This document shows, one piece after another, positions 7,439 to 15,782 of a stretch of 18,304 nucleotides of DNA. Made by a program: the position numbers and the translations under genes. Each line of letters begins with the position of its first letter. Position 1 is the first letter of the stretch. The notes under the pieces were generated by a model. That model was not told the DNA's origin. It searched no databases and saw only the letters and a program-made list of their open reading frames with translations. This stretch comes from Candidatus Fermentithermobacillaceae bacterium (GTDB taxonomy: Bacteria; Bacillota; Sulfobacillia; Fermentithermobacillales; Fermentithermobacillaceae). The stretch spans positions 1-18,304 of the forward strand of contig DUTL01000015.1 of assembly GCA_012842105.1 (NCBI GenBank), read 5' to 3'.

Positions 7439-8080
7439 ATGGAACAAGAAGTGATTACCGCAAGGACCAGAAACACAGGTACGAGTGCGGCCAGGGCTTG
7501 CAGGCGGCTGGGGCTGGTTCCTGCTATTGTCTACGGAAAAGGTATTGATTCAGTGCCAATTTCTTTAGAGTCTGCTGAACTCAGGAAGCTCGTGGCCAAA
7601 GGGATGGGCCATATTCACAGGATCAAAGTTGAAGATACAGGCTTGAATGACAACATAATGGTGCAGTCCATTGATCGAAACCCTATCACGGGAGAAATCA
7701 TCCATATGGATCTTCATAAGATTTCTATGGAAGAGAAAATTAGGCTTGAGATTCCCATTGTGCTGTTTGGTGAGGAAGCGGTCGCTGCCCGTGGCCTGAT
7801 TCTGCAAAGGCAGCTTAGGGAAGTGAGTGTGGAATGCCTGCCTGCGGACATTCCTTCGGAGTTTACGGTCAATGTGGCTGGAATGGATCACGGCGAGACG
7901 TTACTGGCCGGTGATCTGCCTATACCTGACGACGTGAGGCTGATTACCGCTCCGGAAGAAGTGGTGGCTGTTGTTCTGGTACCTAAGATGACAGTAGAAG
8001 AGGAAGAAGAAGCTGAAGAAGCCGCCGGGGAAGCCGAAGAACCGGTTCCGGGCCAGGATGAGCCTGAGAACGTTAGTTAG
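7439..8080 (+). CDS. rplY: 50S ribosomal protein L25/general stress protein CTC
   Basis: A bL25-family 5S rRNA-binding protein of the two-domain CTC type. The N-terminal L25 domain (about 1-95) includes the characteristic PAIVYGKG and the segment MVQSIDRNPITGEIIHMDLH. The TL5-like C-terminal domain (about 96-185) contains VPLDIPSE-type residues (CLPADIPSEFTVNV). It ends in a strongly acidic tail (about 186-213, EEEEEAEEAAGEAEE) that is probably disordered. I chose ATG 7439 because AAGGACGTGA (7424-7433), a near-complete anti-SD match, lies five bases before it; GTG 7430 is in frame but would sit inside that site. It lies between prs and pth, the order of B. subtilis ctc. In Bacillus ctc is induced by stress; no sigma-B promoter is evident here. 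Confidence 0.93.
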   Translation: MEQEVITARTRNTGTSAARACRRLGLVPAIVYGKGIDSVPISLESAELRKLVAKGMGHIHRIKVEDTGLNDNIMVQSIDRNPITGEIIHMDLHKISMEEKIRLEIPIVLFGEEAVAARGLILQRQLREVSVECLPADIPSEFTVNVAGMDHGETLLAGDLPIPDDVRLITAPEEVVAVVLVPKMTVEEEEEAEEAAGEAEEPVPGQDEPENVS

Positions 8081-8113
8081 CCTACTAATTACTGAAACTG
8101 GGTGGCCGGTTGT

Positions 8114-8716
8114 ATGAAGTGTATGATAGGGCTAGGCAATCCGGGAAGACGATATGCTTTGACCAGGCATAATATTGGGTTTATGGTGATTGACCGGATA
8201 AGTCAGAAACTCAAACTGAAGTTTTCAGAGAGAGGGTTTAGCAGTGTTGCTTCAGGAACTGTGTCTTGTAACCTGAAGGAAGCTGAACCTGCTGAAGTCC
8301 TATTGGTTAAGCCCGCTGTCTACATGAATAGGAGCGGGGTTGCAGTAGCTGAGATTTTAGCGGATTTCCCAGTCCTATCTCAAGATATTCTGGTTATTCA
8401 TGATGACATGGACATCCCTTTCGGCAAAATTCGATTCAAGCGAAAAGGCAGTTCCGGGGGGCACAGGGGTGTTCAGTCTATCATAGATTCAACCGGGGAT
8501 AGCGGTTTTCCCCGGCTTAAGATAGGCATAGGAAGGCCGGATTCGTGCACAGACCCTGCCGATCATGTCTTAAGCGTTTTTGACGATAGAGACTTGCTTT
8601 CTTCAATAATAGAAACTGCTGCATGCGCTGCTATAGTCTCATTGGCCTCAGGCCTTGGCCAGGCAATGAACCGGTACCATTGCAATTTGACTCTTGAGGA
8701 GATTGAGAATACGTAA
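8114..8716 (+). CDS. pth: Peptidyl-tRNA hydrolase
   Basis: Cleaves peptidyl-tRNA that drops off ribosomes, recycling tRNA; called spoVC in B. subtilis. From ATG 8114 it is 200 residues and opens MKCMIGLGNPGRRYALTRHNIGF, with His19 matching the catalytic histidine. Further motifs are VLLVKPAVYMNRSG, IHDDMDIPFGKIRF with the conserved Asp pair, and GSSGGHRGVQSI. The in-frame GTG at 8102 adds four residues absent from the family and has no Shine-Dalgarno; only a GGTGG at 8101-8105 precedes ATG 8114, so initiation looks weak or coupled to rplY. Its TAA stop shares a base with the mfd ATG. Confidence 0.96.
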   Translation: MKCMIGLGNPGRRYALTRHNIGFMVIDRISQKLKLKFSERGFSSVASGTVSCNLKEAEPAEVLLVKPAVYMNRSGVAVAEILADFPVLSQDILVIHDDMDIPFGKIRFKRKGSSGGHRGVQSIIDSTGDSGFPRLKIGIGRPDSCTDPADHVLSVFDDRDLLSSIIETAACAAIVSLASGLGQAMNRYHCNLTLEEIENT

Positions 8717-11700
8717 TGCCTCACCCAGGGCTTTTGGATTTTTTCTCAAAGAGCGGCAGTGCCAAGAAAGTGATAGACGCCATTTCCCGGGGGCGGATGC
8801 CGGCCTTGCTCACCGGTGCCCAGGGGTATGCGCGCACTTTTTATTTGGCAATGGTTTACCGGCAGGTTTCCCGGCCAATGATGGTGATCTGCTCAAAGCC
8901 CGAGGAAGCCGTAACCTCGTGCCGGGATCTGGGCGACCTCATTGGCCATGACAGGGTTATGTTGTTTCCCGCAAGTGAGGTCATGCCGTTTGAAGCCCAG
9001 GGCAATCTTGAATCTTTATGGATGAGAGTATCGTGTTTGTCTCAACTGCTCTCGAATGAAGATGAAGGCAGCCCCTATGTCGTGGTTATGCCGGCTACCG
9101 CCCTATTGCGCAAACTCATGCCCACACGAAGTTTTAGGAATGGGTGTATTACGTTGCGTGTGGGGACGAAACTGCTTCCCGGTGAACTGATCAGGAAACT
9201 GGTTGCTTATGGCTATGAACGGGTTTCATCAGCAGAGAATAAGGGGGAAGTAGCCCTGCGGGGCGGAATACTGGATGTGTTTCCTCCCGTTTCAGATCAC
9301 CCCTACCGGATCGAGTTCTTCTATGATGAGATAGACTCGATCAGGGCCTTTGACCCTGAGACTCAGGTATCTACCCATATTGTTGATGAAGCTTTCCTGG
9401 TTCCTGCCGTAGACTCTTGCCCGGTTACCTCAAATCACGATGGAACCGGCAATTGCAAAGAGTCTACAATCATAGAGTATTTTCCCGTGCCTCCTCTCGT
9501 AGTGGTAGACAACCACAATAAGTGCGTGGATTCGCTCAGAGAGTTTGAACAGATTGGAATGGAGATCGCTTCTGCACGGATCATAGCCGGAACAATGAAG
9601 TCTCAAGATACTTCCATATACTTCCCTGTATCCATGGTGGAACCGAGTTTGGCCCGTATGTCGCTGGCTTTTGCGCCTTTTGCCGGTGTAGCCCGGGGCT
9701 TTAGCCCAAAAGAGATAATCGAAACCGCTACAACGATTCAAGTAGGCTTCGCCGGCCGTTGGCGGGAGATGATCGTTGAGCTAAGGCAGCTGGTATCAGA
9801 TAGGCAGAGGGTTGTATTGCTGGCAGGTAACCGGGAACGGCGGGACGTAATGCAAAGATGGCTGGAGAAAGAAGGCTTGTGGGTTTCTGTCCAGGAGAAG
9901 ATTACCGGGGAACCTGACCCTGGGATTGTGACTCTTTCCCTGGGAAGCGGCGAAAGCGGTTTTAACTGCGTTTCACTTGGCTTGTCAGTTTTCACTGAAA
10001 CTGAGTTATTCGGCAGAACCAAGGTGCGCCGGGAAAGGCGGCCCAAACCCCGGAGGAAGGTTACATTGGATTGGCGTGAACTTTCTCCGGGTGATTACGT
10101 TGTTCACGCTAACCACGGGGTAGCCCAGTTCATGGGGATTACGAACATGACTGTCAATGGCGCCACAAGAGACTACCTCCACCTGCGTTATGCAGCCAAC
10201 GATGTCCTGTATGTTCCCACTGACCAGGTGGATATGGTTGAGAGATATGTTGGCCCTGAGGGAAGCAGGCCTTCTTTGCAAAGGCTTGGTTCGGGCGAAT
10301 GGCAGCGGATAAAAGCGCGGGTCAAGAAGTCTGTTGAAGATATGGCGCGTAAACTCTTGATGATGGAAGCCAAAAGAAAATCAAGGCAAGGATATGCCTT
10401 TAGTGATGATAGCCCCTGGCAGAGGCAATTTGAAGAGGGGTTCGAATATGAAGATACAGAAGATCAAGCAGAGGCTACACAAGAGATCAAGGTTGATATG
10501 GAAAAGGTTTATCCCATGGACCGGCTCCTTTGCGGCGATGTGGGGTACGGCAAAACCGAAGTGGCCATGAGGGCTGCATTCAAGGCGATTATGGATTCCA
10601 AACAGGTTGCCGTGCTTGTTCCTACCACGGTTCTTGCAGAGCAGCATTACTCCACTTTTCTCAGGAGGTTCTCAGACTATCCAGTCTCAATACAGGTACT
10701 GAGCAGATTCAGGCCAGCGTCAGAGCAAAGAAAAATTCTCAATGAGGTGGCGCTGGGTTCGGTTGACATACTAATCGGAACCCATAGGCTGTTAAGCAAT
10801 GATGTTAAGTTTCAAGGCCTTGGGCTCTTGATAATCGACGAGGAACACAGGTTCGGCGTGGCTCAAAAGGAACGCCTAAAGCACATGGCAGAAACTTGCG
10901 ACGTTCTGACCCTTACTGCTACGCCTATCCCCAGGACACTCAATATGGCTCTTACAGGCATCAGAGATGTAAGCCTCATGGAAACTCCTCCTGAAGGACG
11001 GTTCCCTGTGGAGACTTATGTTGTCCCGTATAATGCCTCACTGGTGTCTCAAGCTATTCGCCGGGAGATACGAAGGGGCGGCCAGGTGTTTTATGTACAC
11101 AACAGGGTTCATTCAATATCCCGGGCTGTCCACCGCGTACAATCGTGTGTGCCTGAAGCCAGGATTGCGGTAGGCCACGGCAGAATGAAAGAACAGGACC
11201 TTGCCTCAACAATGCAAGCTTTCTTGCAGGGAAGGTTCGATGTCTTGATTTCAACCACCATAATTGAATCAGGCCTTGATCTTCCCAATGTGAACACACT
11301 GATAGTAGAAGAGGCGGATAAGCTCGGGCTTGCCCAGCTGTACCAGCTTAGAGGCAGGGTTGGAAGATCAAACAGGATCGCTTATGCATATTTTACGTTT
11401 AGGCCCGGCAGAAACTTAACTGTAGAAGCAGAGCAAAGGCTTACGGCTCTGCGAGATTTTGCTGCCATGGGTTCCGGTTACAAACTGGCCATGAGAGATC
11501 TGGAAATTCGTGGGGCAGGCAACCTCCTTGGCCCCGAGCAACATGGATTCATGTCCCTTGTAGGCTACGACATGTATATAAGGCTTTTGGAAAAGGCCGT
11601 AAATACTTTGCGTGGCGAAGAAGAAGATAAGCCTGAAAGGATTCAGGCCTCAATCGAGATACCGTGTGATGCTTACCTTCCCGAGCCCTATGTTGCAGGC

Positions 11701-12102
11701 CCCAGGGAGCGGTTTTCATTATACAAGCGGGTGGCGGGTGCAGAGAGCCTGGAATTGCTTTCGGATATTGAGCTTGAGTTGGAAGACCGGTATGGCGATT
11801 TGCCAAAACAGGCCAGGAACCTTTTGAACGTTGCCCGTTTAAAGACAATGTGTTCTTCACTGGGAATAACCCAGGTAACTCTCACCACTGTGGATCTAGT
11901 TTTAGCGAAGCAGCGGCTAAGCTTCAAAATTGAAATTCCTCATGTGTTTCCCTCTGACAAAGTGCAACCCTTGAGCAAACGGTTTCCCGGGATAACCTTT
12001 GACATCAAGGCCTCCGCCCTAACTCTGGTGTTGTCTCGAAAATCCCCTGATGAGGTGCTTGAATTGAGTATCAGGTTGGCCAAAGAACTGTTGTCAGGGT
12101 GA
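8716..12102 (+). CDS. mfd: Transcription-repair coupling factor
   Basis: Mfd is a DNA translocase that displaces RNA polymerase stalled at lesions and recruits UvrA. The 1128 residues match the family length. Order visible: a UvrB-like N-terminal part (to about 340), a middle domain, and the RNA polymerase interaction domain with GDYVVHANHGVAQFMGI near 459-475. The SF2 motor has Walker A GDVGYGKT at 607-614, DEEH at 708-711, TATPIPRTLNMALTG and the motif VI stretch LYQLRGRVGRSNR around 873-885. A C-terminal D7-type domain follows. The start ATG overlaps the pth TAA by one base, so translation is likely coupled. The fin gene that lies between spoVC and mfd in B. subtilis is absent. The TGA stop is part of the sigma-G -35 element for spoVT. 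Confidence 0.97.
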   Translation: MPHPGLLDFFSKSGSAKKVIDAISRGRMPALLTGAQGYARTFYLAMVYRQVSRPMMVICSKPEEAVTSCRDLGDLIGHDRVMLFPASEVMPFEAQGNLESLWMRVSCLSQLLSNEDEGSPYVVVMPATALLRKLMPTRSFRNGCITLRVGTKLLPGELIRKLVAYGYERVSSAENKGEVALRGGILDVFPPVSDHPYRIEFFYDEIDSIRAFDPETQVSTHIVDEAFLVPAVDSCPVTSNHDGTGNCKESTIIEYFPVPPLVVVDNHNKCVDSLREFEQIGMEIASARIIAGTMKSQDTSIYFPVSMVEPSLARMSLAFAPFAGVARGFSPKEIIETATTIQVGFAGRWREMIVELRQLVSDRQRVVLLAGNRERRDVMQRWLEKEGLWVSVQEKITGEPDPGIVTLSLGSGESGFNCVSLGLSVFTETELFGRTKVRRERRPKPRRKVTLDWRELSPGDYVVHANHGVAQFMGITNMTVNGATRDYLHLRYAANDVLYVPTDQVDMVERYVGPEGSRPSLQRLGSGEWQRIKARVKKSVEDMARKLLMMEAKRKSRQGYAFSDDSPWQRQFEEGFEYEDTEDQAEATQEIKVDMEKVYPMDRLLCGDVGYGKTEVAMRAAFKAIMDSKQVAVLVPTTVLAEQHYSTFLRRFSDYPVSIQVLSRFRPASEQRKILNEVALGSVDILIGTHRLLSNDVKFQGLGLLIIDEEHRFGVAQKERLKHMAETCDVLTLTATPIPRTLNMALTGIRDVSLMETPPEGRFPVETYVVPYNASLVSQAIRREIRRGGQVFYVHNRVHSISRAVHRVQSCVPEARIAVGHGRMKEQDLASTMQAFLQGRFDVLISTTIIESGLDLPNVNTLIVEEADKLGLAQLYQLRGRVGRSNRIAYAYFTFRPGRNLTVEAEQRLTALRDFAAMGSGYKLAMRDLEIRGAGNLLGPEQHGFMSLVGYDMYIRLLEKAVNTLRGEEEDKPERIQASIEIPCDAYLPEPYVAGPRERFSLYKRVAGAESLELLSDIELELEDRYGDLPKQARNLLNVARLKTMCSSLGITQVTLTTVDLVLAKQRLSFKIEIPHVFPSDKVQPLSKRFPGITFDIKASALTLVLSRKSPDEVLELSIRLAKELLSG

Positions 12103-12130
12103 ATAACGATTTCAAAACACCTATATACTA
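12100..12130 (+). promoter_or_regulatory. Sigma-G-type promoter of spoVT
   Basis: TGAATA at 12100-12105 and TATACTA at 12124-12130 are separated by 18 bases. The forespore sigma-G consensus is about GHATR and CATnHTA with a spacer of 17-18, so the -35 matches fully and the -10 differs only in the first base. It lies directly upstream of spoVT, which is a sigma-G gene in B. subtilis. The -35 overlaps the mfd stop codon. Confidence 0.7.
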
Positions 12131-12172
12131 GCAAAAGACGAGTCTGAGTTTGCTAAAGGGGGTGGTATTGAG

Positions 12173-12733
12173 TTGAAAGCAACTGGCATTGTAAGAAGAA
12201 TTGATGATCTTGGAAGAGTGGTTATACCAAAGGAAATACGGCGCACCCTGAGAATACGTGAGGGAGATCCTCTGGAGATATTTGTGGACAGAGACGGCGA
12301 AGTGATTTTGAAGAAGTACTCTCCAATTGGCGAACTAGGAGATTTTGCCCGTGAATATGCCGACTCACTTGCAGAGGCCACCGGCAAAATCGCAATGATT
12401 GCAGACAGAGATTCAATAATAGCGGTATCAGGCGCTCCTAAGAGAGAGTTTCTCAATAAGAGAATTTCTCCGGCCATAGAGAGAATAATGGAAGACAGGA
12501 AGCCTGTATTGATTACAAAGCCGGGTGAGGACCGGTATTGCAAGGAGTGTATAACTGAGGACGATGCAGGTTGTACATTTACATCAGAAGTCATAGCGCC
12601 GATTGTAGCCGAGGGAGATCCAATCGGGGCTGTCATCATATGTACAAGGGAACCTGATGAGGTTATAGGCGAGGTTGAACTTAAGCTGACGGAAACGGCA
12701 GCGGGGTTCTTGGCCAAACAGATGGAAGAATAA
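12173..12733 (+). CDS. spoVT: Stage V sporulation protein T, AbrB-family regulator
   Basis: SpoVT is a forespore transcription factor that tunes the sigma-G regulon. It is 186 residues, against 178 in B. subtilis. The N-terminal AbrB swapped-hairpin DNA-binding domain reads MKATGIVRRIDDLGRVVIPKEIR, then LRIREGDPLEIFVDRDGEVILKKY (about 1-50). A GAF-like sensor domain follows (about 55-180), with DRDSIIAVSGAPKREF and a CKECITEDDAGC stretch holding three cysteines. The start is TTG 12173 after GGGGGTGG; the encoded sequence begins exactly where the family begins. A sigma-G-type promoter lies upstream and an intrinsic terminator downstream, so it can be a single-gene unit as well as a readthrough product of the pth-mfd transcript. 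Confidence 0.96.
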   Translation: MKATGIVRRIDDLGRVVIPKEIRRTLRIREGDPLEIFVDRDGEVILKKYSPIGELGDFAREYADSLAEATGKIAMIADRDSIIAVSGAPKREFLNKRISPAIERIMEDRKPVLITKPGEDRYCKECITEDDAGCTFTSEVIAPIVAEGDPIGAVIICTREPDEVIGEVELKLTETAAGFLAKQMEE

Positions 12734-12780
12734 AGGTTTCTGCCTAATGTTTAGTGTGCTTATTGCGAATTCGCGGCATT

Positions 12781-12816
12781 AAGGTGGCACTGAGTGCCAC
12801 CTTTCATTTATAATTT
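12781..12816 (+). terminator. Intrinsic terminator after spoVT
   Basis: AAGGTGGCAC (12781-12790) pairs perfectly with GTGCCACCTT (12794-12803) across a TGA loop, giving a 10-bp stem. It is followed by TCATTTATAATTT, a T-rich but interrupted tail. It lies 48 bases after the spoVT stop and ahead of the flippase gene. Confidence 0.8.
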
Positions 12817-12866
12817 GAGAGAAATTCAGGTGGTGTCCAATAAATGGAAAGGGGCGGTCACCGCAA

Positions 12867-14447
12867 ATGGGCGGCAAAGATTCACGTTTTCTTAAGGGTG
12901 CGTTTACCCTTGCATTTGCAGGTGTGGTTGTAAAGATAATAGGGGCCCTTTACCGGATTCCCCTGTATTCCATTTTGGGCAGCGAAGGCATTGGGCTTTA
13001 CCAATATGCCTATCCCATTTATGCCATAATGCTTACTGTGTCGTCTGCAGGCCTGAACGTGGCTATTTCCAAAGCAGTGGCAGAAAGGTGGGTTCTTGGA
13101 AAGCACAAGGCTGCATCAAGAGTTTTCCGGATATCGCTGGTTCTTATGGCCATATTGGGGTTTGTGGGCTTTGCAGCGTTACTTTCCATGTCAGGGTGGA
13201 TTGCTGCAAACATGGCCAGAGACCCCCGGGCCCGGATTTCCATAGCAGCTATATCTCCTGCACTTCTAATGGCGGCAATTCTGTCGGCATTGCGTGGCTG
13301 GTTCCAGGGCATAGAAGAAATGAGGGTCCCTGCAATTTCCCAGGTCTTGGAGCAGGTTGGCAGGCTTGTGACAATGTATACGTTAGGAATAATGCTGCTG
13401 CCAAGGGGCATTGAATATGCTGCGTCGGGGGCGACTTTCGGAGCAGTGGTGGGGGCGTTTGCAGGAGTGGTGTACACAGGAGTTGCATATTTTCGGCGAG
13501 CCGGGGATTGGGATATTCACAACGACGAACCAGGTGAGTCATGGAGGAGTATTGCCAGGGAGATAATATTTACTTCTGTTCCCATATCTTTGGCGTCCGC
13601 CGTTTTTGGCATCACGGAAATTATCGATCTTGGGCTTGTGCCCGGGCGCCTGCAGGCAGCAGGGCTGTTGCCTGAAGAAGCAACGCGGCTTTTTGGGCAA
13701 CTCACAGGGGGTGCTTTCCCTTTGCTTAACATTCCCACAATCTTTACAGGAGCCTTGCAGGTAGCCCTGGTGCCTTCCATATCCGGTGCAGCGAAGCTGC
13801 GTGACAGGAGAAGCATTACCAGGAGAGTTCAGAAAGCCCTGGCCATTACCGTGGCCTTGGCGCTTCCTGCTGCAATGGGCATATACGTGCTTGCCGATCC
13901 CATACCGGCTTTGCTTTTTAAGGACCCGGGCATCGGAAAGGTACTCCGGCCCCTTGCCCCTGCAGTGTTTTTCCTTGCGCTTCAGCAGGTGACATCGGGT
14001 ATCTTGCATGGGCTTGGCAGGATGAGGGTTCCTCTGGTCAACCTGACGTGGGCTGCAGTGGTAAAGGCCATACTTACATATGTGCTTGTTGGCAACCCCT
14101 CATTTGGTATCGTTGGTGCAAGCATTGCTACTTCCTTTCATTTTGGCGTGGCGGCGTTGCTCAATCTTTGGGCCATTCAAAATGAAATGGGTAACGTGTT
14201 GGATGCACCGGGTATCCTCAAAATATCTCTGTCGTCGGCGATAATGTCTGTGGTGGTTGCGTTTACCTATGTCAGAGCGCAAACCCTGATTCGATGGCAA
14301 TCGGCTACAATCGCAGCTATTTTAGCGGGTATCATTGTCTATGGAATTCTCGTTGTGGCAATGGGTGTTGTAACCATGGAAGACTTGCAGAGCTTGCCGT
14401 TGCTTGATAGCTTGTTCATGAGGCTTGCGAAGCGCAAGAAAAAATGA
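12867..14447 (+). CDS. SpoVB/YabM-family MOP-superfamily flippase
   Basis: A 526-residue polytopic membrane protein of the polysaccharide/lipid exporter (MATE/MurJ-like) superfamily. About 14 hydrophobic segments alternate along the chain. The N-terminus FLKGAFTLAFAGVVVKIIGALYRIPL, with SEGIGLYQYAYPIY next, is characteristic of the SpoVB/YtgP/YabM group. Relatives flip lipid-linked precursors, such as lipid II for spore cortex or vegetative wall. Its place between spoVT and mazG equals B. subtilis yabM, a SpoVB paralogue, but the specific role cannot be told from sequence. Start is ATG 12867; the GGGG-containing site (12850-12853) is rather far, 13 bases upstream. A TATAAT at 12809-12814 lies in the tail of the spoVT terminator but has no -35. 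Confidence 0.9.
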   Translation: MGGKDSRFLKGAFTLAFAGVVVKIIGALYRIPLYSILGSEGIGLYQYAYPIYAIMLTVSSAGLNVAISKAVAERWVLGKHKAASRVFRISLVLMAILGFVGFAALLSMSGWIAANMARDPRARISIAAISPALLMAAILSALRGWFQGIEEMRVPAISQVLEQVGRLVTMYTLGIMLLPRGIEYAASGATFGAVVGAFAGVVYTGVAYFRRAGDWDIHNDEPGESWRSIAREIIFTSVPISLASAVFGITEIIDLGLVPGRLQAAGLLPEEATRLFGQLTGGAFPLLNIPTIFTGALQVALVPSISGAAKLRDRRSITRRVQKALAITVALALPAAMGIYVLADPIPALLFKDPGIGKVLRPLAPAVFFLALQQVTSGILHGLGRMRVPLVNLTWAAVVKAILTYVLVGNPSFGIVGASIATSFHFGVAALLNLWAIQNEMGNVLDAPGILKISLSSAIMSVVVAFTYVRAQTLIRWQSATIAAILAGIIVYGILVVAMGVVTMEDLQSLPLLDSLFMRLAKRKKK

Positions 14448-14469
14448 CATGGACTAAGGGGCAGTGTTT

Positions 14470-15303
14470 ATGTGTTCAGAAGATGACAAGCAACCGGGAG
14501 GGGCCTTGGGCAACGATCCATGGCAGAGGTTTGAGTCTATCATAAAGCGCTTGCGAGGCCCTGATGGCTGCCCTTGGGATAAGCAGCAGACCTACCGGTC
14601 CCTAACACCATTTGTGCTGGAAGAAGCTTATGAAGTGGTTCAAGCCGCCTTGGAAAAGGATCCGGATAAACTCAAGGAAGAATTGGGAGACTTGCTACTG
14701 GAGATTGGGCTCTATGCTGCGATTGCCGAAGAAGAGCAACACTTCACTTTTGCTGATGTGGTTAACGGGATATCTGATAAGTTAATGCGAAGGCATCCTC
14801 ATGTGTTTGGAGACAGGAAGGCAGAAACTCCTGAACAGGTTGAGAGGCTTTGGGCTGAGATCAAACGAAATGAGCCTGGAAGATATGAGAAGGGCCCGTC
14901 CATGATGGATATGGTAGACAAGGGGCTGCCGGCTCTGATGAGGGCGCAACAGCAGCAAAAAGTTGCTGCCCAAGGTGGGTTTGATTGGCCCGGTGTACGT
15001 GGGGTTTTTGACAAACTTGATGAAGAGGTTTCTGAACTGAAAGAAGCCTGGGGCAAGGGTAATCAGACAGAAATAGAAGGGGAAATGGGAGACCTTCTTT
15101 TCTCCTGTGTTAACCTTGCAAGGCATCTGAGTGTCAACTCTGAAGTGGCGCTTATCCGTGCAATTGACAAGTTTTCCAAAAGATTTAGGCATATGGAAGC
15201 ATATCTGGAACAATACCATCTAACGATAAGAGAAGTAGGGTTGGATACATTGGATGATTTGTGGGAAAAGGCCAAGGATGGAGAGAATAAGGAGGATGAA
15301 TAG
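14470..15303 (+). CDS. mazG: Nucleoside triphosphate pyrophosphohydrolase MazG
   Basis: An all-alpha NTP pyrophosphohydrolase that removes non-canonical or excess NTPs. It has 277 residues with two MazG repeats. The first has CPWDKQQTY (34-42), the EExxE metal motif at 51-55 and EELGD at 70-74. The second, near 180-215, has DEEVSELKEAW and EGEMGDLLF, so both repeats keep their acidic residues. B. subtilis YabN carries an N-terminal tetrapyrrole-methylase domain that is absent here; this is the E. coli-like stand-alone form. I chose ATG 14470 because AAGGGG is eight bases upstream; GTG 14464 would be only two bases away from it. It lies 22 bases after the flippase stop. Confidence 0.95.
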   Translation: MCSEDDKQPGGALGNDPWQRFESIIKRLRGPDGCPWDKQQTYRSLTPFVLEEAYEVVQAALEKDPDKLKEELGDLLLEIGLYAAIAEEEQHFTFADVVNGISDKLMRRHPHVFGDRKAETPEQVERLWAEIKRNEPGRYEKGPSMMDMVDKGLPALMRAQQQQKVAAQGGFDWPGVRGVFDKLDEEVSELKEAWGKGNQTEIEGEMGDLLFSCVNLARHLSVNSEVALIRAIDKFSKRFRHMEAYLEQYHLTIREVGLDTLDDLWEKAKDGENKEDE

Positions 15304-15312
15304 CCGGAAAGA

Positions 15313-15341
15313 GTGACAAATTCGGCATGCTCATATATCAT
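15313..15341 (+). promoter_or_regulatory. Sigma-A promoter candidate for hup
   Basis: GTGACA (15313-15318) and TATCAT (15336-15341) each match the sigma-A consensus at five of six bases, with the ideal 17-base spacer. They lie in the 100-base gap between mazG and hup. The predicted start near 15348 would place the hairpin at 15350-15371 at the very 5' end of the hup mRNA. Confidence 0.6.
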
Positions 15342-15349
15342 CGTATGGC

Positions 15350-15371
15350 ATTGGCCAACAGGGTTGGCAAT
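15350..15371 (+). promoter_or_regulatory. Leader hairpin upstream of hup
   Basis: ATTGGCCAAC (15350-15359) pairs with GTTGGCAAT (15363-15371) across an AGG loop, with one bulged G. No T-run follows, so it is not a terminator. It may be a 5' stabilising hairpin of the hup mRNA or a binding site. Confidence 0.4.
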
Positions 15372-15403
15372 ACATAAATCGTCAAGACATGGAGGGATTT
15401 TGG

Positions 15404-15688
15404 TTGAATAAGACAGAACTCGTAGGAGCAGTAGCCAAGAAAGCAGGATTAACCAAGAAGGATACCGAAAAGGCCATCAATAGTTTCATTGATGTTGTAC
15501 AGGAGACTCTTGCCGAAGGTGATACAGTGGCCATCCTGGGGTTTGGAACTTTTCTGGCAAGAGAAAGGTCCGCACGGGAAGGGCGCAATCCGCGGACAGG
15601 CGAACCCATTCAGATTGCGGCGGCAAGAGTACCTGTATTCAGGCCGGGCAGAGGCCTGAAGGATGCCGTAAAAGGAGAGGGCAAGTAG
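15404..15688 (+). CDS. hup: HU-type nucleoid-associated protein
   Basis: A 94-residue HU/IHF-family DNA-bending protein. From the TTG at 15404 it begins MNKTELVGAVAKKAGLTKKD, exactly the family N-terminus. The hinge ILGFGTFLARERSAREGRNPRTGEPI and the DNA-gripping arm AARVPVFRPGRGLKD follow. I rejected the longer frame from ATG 15389, because its ATG overlaps the GGAGGG (15391-15396) that sits seven bases before TTG 15404. The gene lies between mazG and rqcP, as in many Clostridia and in contrast to B. subtilis. It has its own promoter candidate. Nothing unusual in the protein. Confidence 0.96.
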   Translation: MNKTELVGAVAKKAGLTKKDTEKAINSFIDVVQETLAEGDTVAILGFGTFLARERSAREGRNPRTGEPIQIAAARVPVFRPGRGLKDAVKGEGK

Positions 15689-15782
15689 GGCAGTTCAACC
15701 CGTAATTACAGGCTGGGAAGATGGTGCCCGAAATGGGCATCGGGATTAGTTTCGAAATATCTATGGAGGAAGGCTAAAGGCA

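Noticed and set aside
12809..12814. TATAAT box upstream of the flippase gene
   Set aside because: The expected -35 position falls in the terminator stem (GGCACT) and does not match; it may just be the terminator tail.
15389..15403. Longer HU start at ATG 15389
   Set aside because: This ATG overlaps the Shine-Dalgarno of the TTG at 15404, and the added residues are absent from HU proteins.
15721..15751. Hairpin-like GATGGTGCCC / GGGCATC between hup and rqcP
   Set aside because: The stem is short with a bulge and is followed by GGGATTAG rather than T residues, so it is not a terminator.
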